Assembly: GCA_000231825.2 (NCBI GenBank)
Contig: JH720322.1
Coordinates: 124,001-188,000 of the forward strand
Reading direction: 5' to 3'
Origin: Tetrahymena elliotti 4EA
Taxonomy: Eukaryota; Ciliophora; Oligohymenophorea; Hymenostomatida; Tetrahymenidae
Length of the DNA stretch: 64,000 nucleotides
Positions within the stretch are counted from its first letter, which is position 1. Each line of letters begins with the position of its first letter. Made by a program: the position numbers and the translations under genes. Below are positions 63,683 to 64,000 of the stretch, in pieces. Under the pieces are notes generated by a model. The model searched no databases. It was not told the DNA's origin and worked only from the letters and a program-made list of their open reading frames with translations.

Positions 63683-63952
63683 TCAATCATCTTCATCTTC
63701 AAATTGCAATTTTCCACTTTTTAATTTATTCTATACATCTGAAAAGCCACCTTCGAATTTTCCATCTACAAAAATCATAGGAATAGTATCCCAGTTAAGT
63801 TATTTGTACAATTCTTATTTCTTCTAAGGATTCTTATCAGTGTCAATATATTCATATTTAACATTCAAATTCTTGAAAAGCTTTTGAGCGTTATTGCAGT
63901 AAGGACACCAGTCAGCTCCATAAATTTATACTCTAGTATTTGTAGTTGCCAT
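63683..63952 (-). CDS. Dithiol glutaredoxin
   Basis: A complete 89-residue glutaredoxin without introns, ATG 63952 to TGA 63683. It would reduce protein disulfides and glutathione mixed disulfides using glutathione. The active site is CPYC (residues 16-19, preceded by ADW), the classical dithiol type. The cis-proline segment is DTIPMIF and the glutathione-binding GGFSD follows, all at the spacing of small glutaredoxins. There is no signal or targeting peptide, so it is probably cytosolic. The C-terminus is acidic (EDEDD). Several Gln are encoded by TAA or TAG. The start is only 48 bases from the window edge, so its promoter is not included. Confidence 0.95.
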
Positions 63953-64000
63953 TTGTATTACCTTTTTTTTAACAATATTACGTGATTTGTTTTTAATTTA

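Noticed and set aside
1..64000. CRISPR arrays, tRNA or rRNA genes, insertion sequences, telomere repeats and the Tetrahymena chromosome-breakage motif
   Set aside because: I looked for regularly spaced repeats, T-loop-like GTTCRANNC boxes, C4A2 runs and the breakage motif and found none convincing. A covariance-model scan for tRNAs was not possible, so a divergent tRNA could be missed.

Overview
The window reads as nuclear DNA of a Tetrahymena-like (hymenostome) ciliate. It is extremely A+T-rich. Every convincing protein reads through TAA and TAG as glutamine and stops only at TGA; this is clearest in the SAR1, glutaredoxin and FIP1 homologues. Introns are short, A+T-rich and GT..AG. I saw no telomeric C4A2 repeats and no copy of the Tetrahymena chromosome-breakage motif, so this looks like the interior of a chromosome. 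Standard-code open frames are mostly misleading here; I re-read both strands with the ciliate code.

Layout. About three quarters of the window is a head-to-tail array of eight related genes, all on the minus strand, about 4.5-6.4 kb each: A 619-6935, B 8038-13803, C 14465-20363, D 21633-28023, E 28480-34624, F 35747-40273, then after an interruption G 45648-51175 and H 52394-58468. They encode very large multi-pass membrane proteins of the ciliate TmcB-like PAS family: N-terminal membrane segments, an invariant His/Cys motif, a helical region, a PAS domain, a low-complexity linker, and further membrane segments with a conserved C-terminal tail. F has lost its PAS domain and carries frame breaks, so I call it a pseudogene. 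The interruption between F and G holds a plus-strand SAR1 GTPase gene (41759-42337) and a minus-strand gene for a secreted, probably GPI-anchored, glycosylated cysteine-rich protein (43529-44734). The right end carries two minus-strand housekeeping genes: a FIP1-like polyadenylation factor (60017-62662) and a dithiol glutaredoxin (63683-63952).

How it fits together. The array is a recent-to-old tandem expansion: C, D and E resemble each other most, A and B are more divergent, and G and H form a separate pair. All eight share intron positions, a His-Cys-Cys-Cys motif with fixed spacing, a juxtamembrane KKKNISST-like motif and a C-terminal NPYxxSYxKK-like tail. No kinase, cyclase or other output domain is visible, so the biochemical output of these putative membrane sensors is unknown. 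The single-copy genes are ordinary cell-biology genes with no evident functional link to the array.
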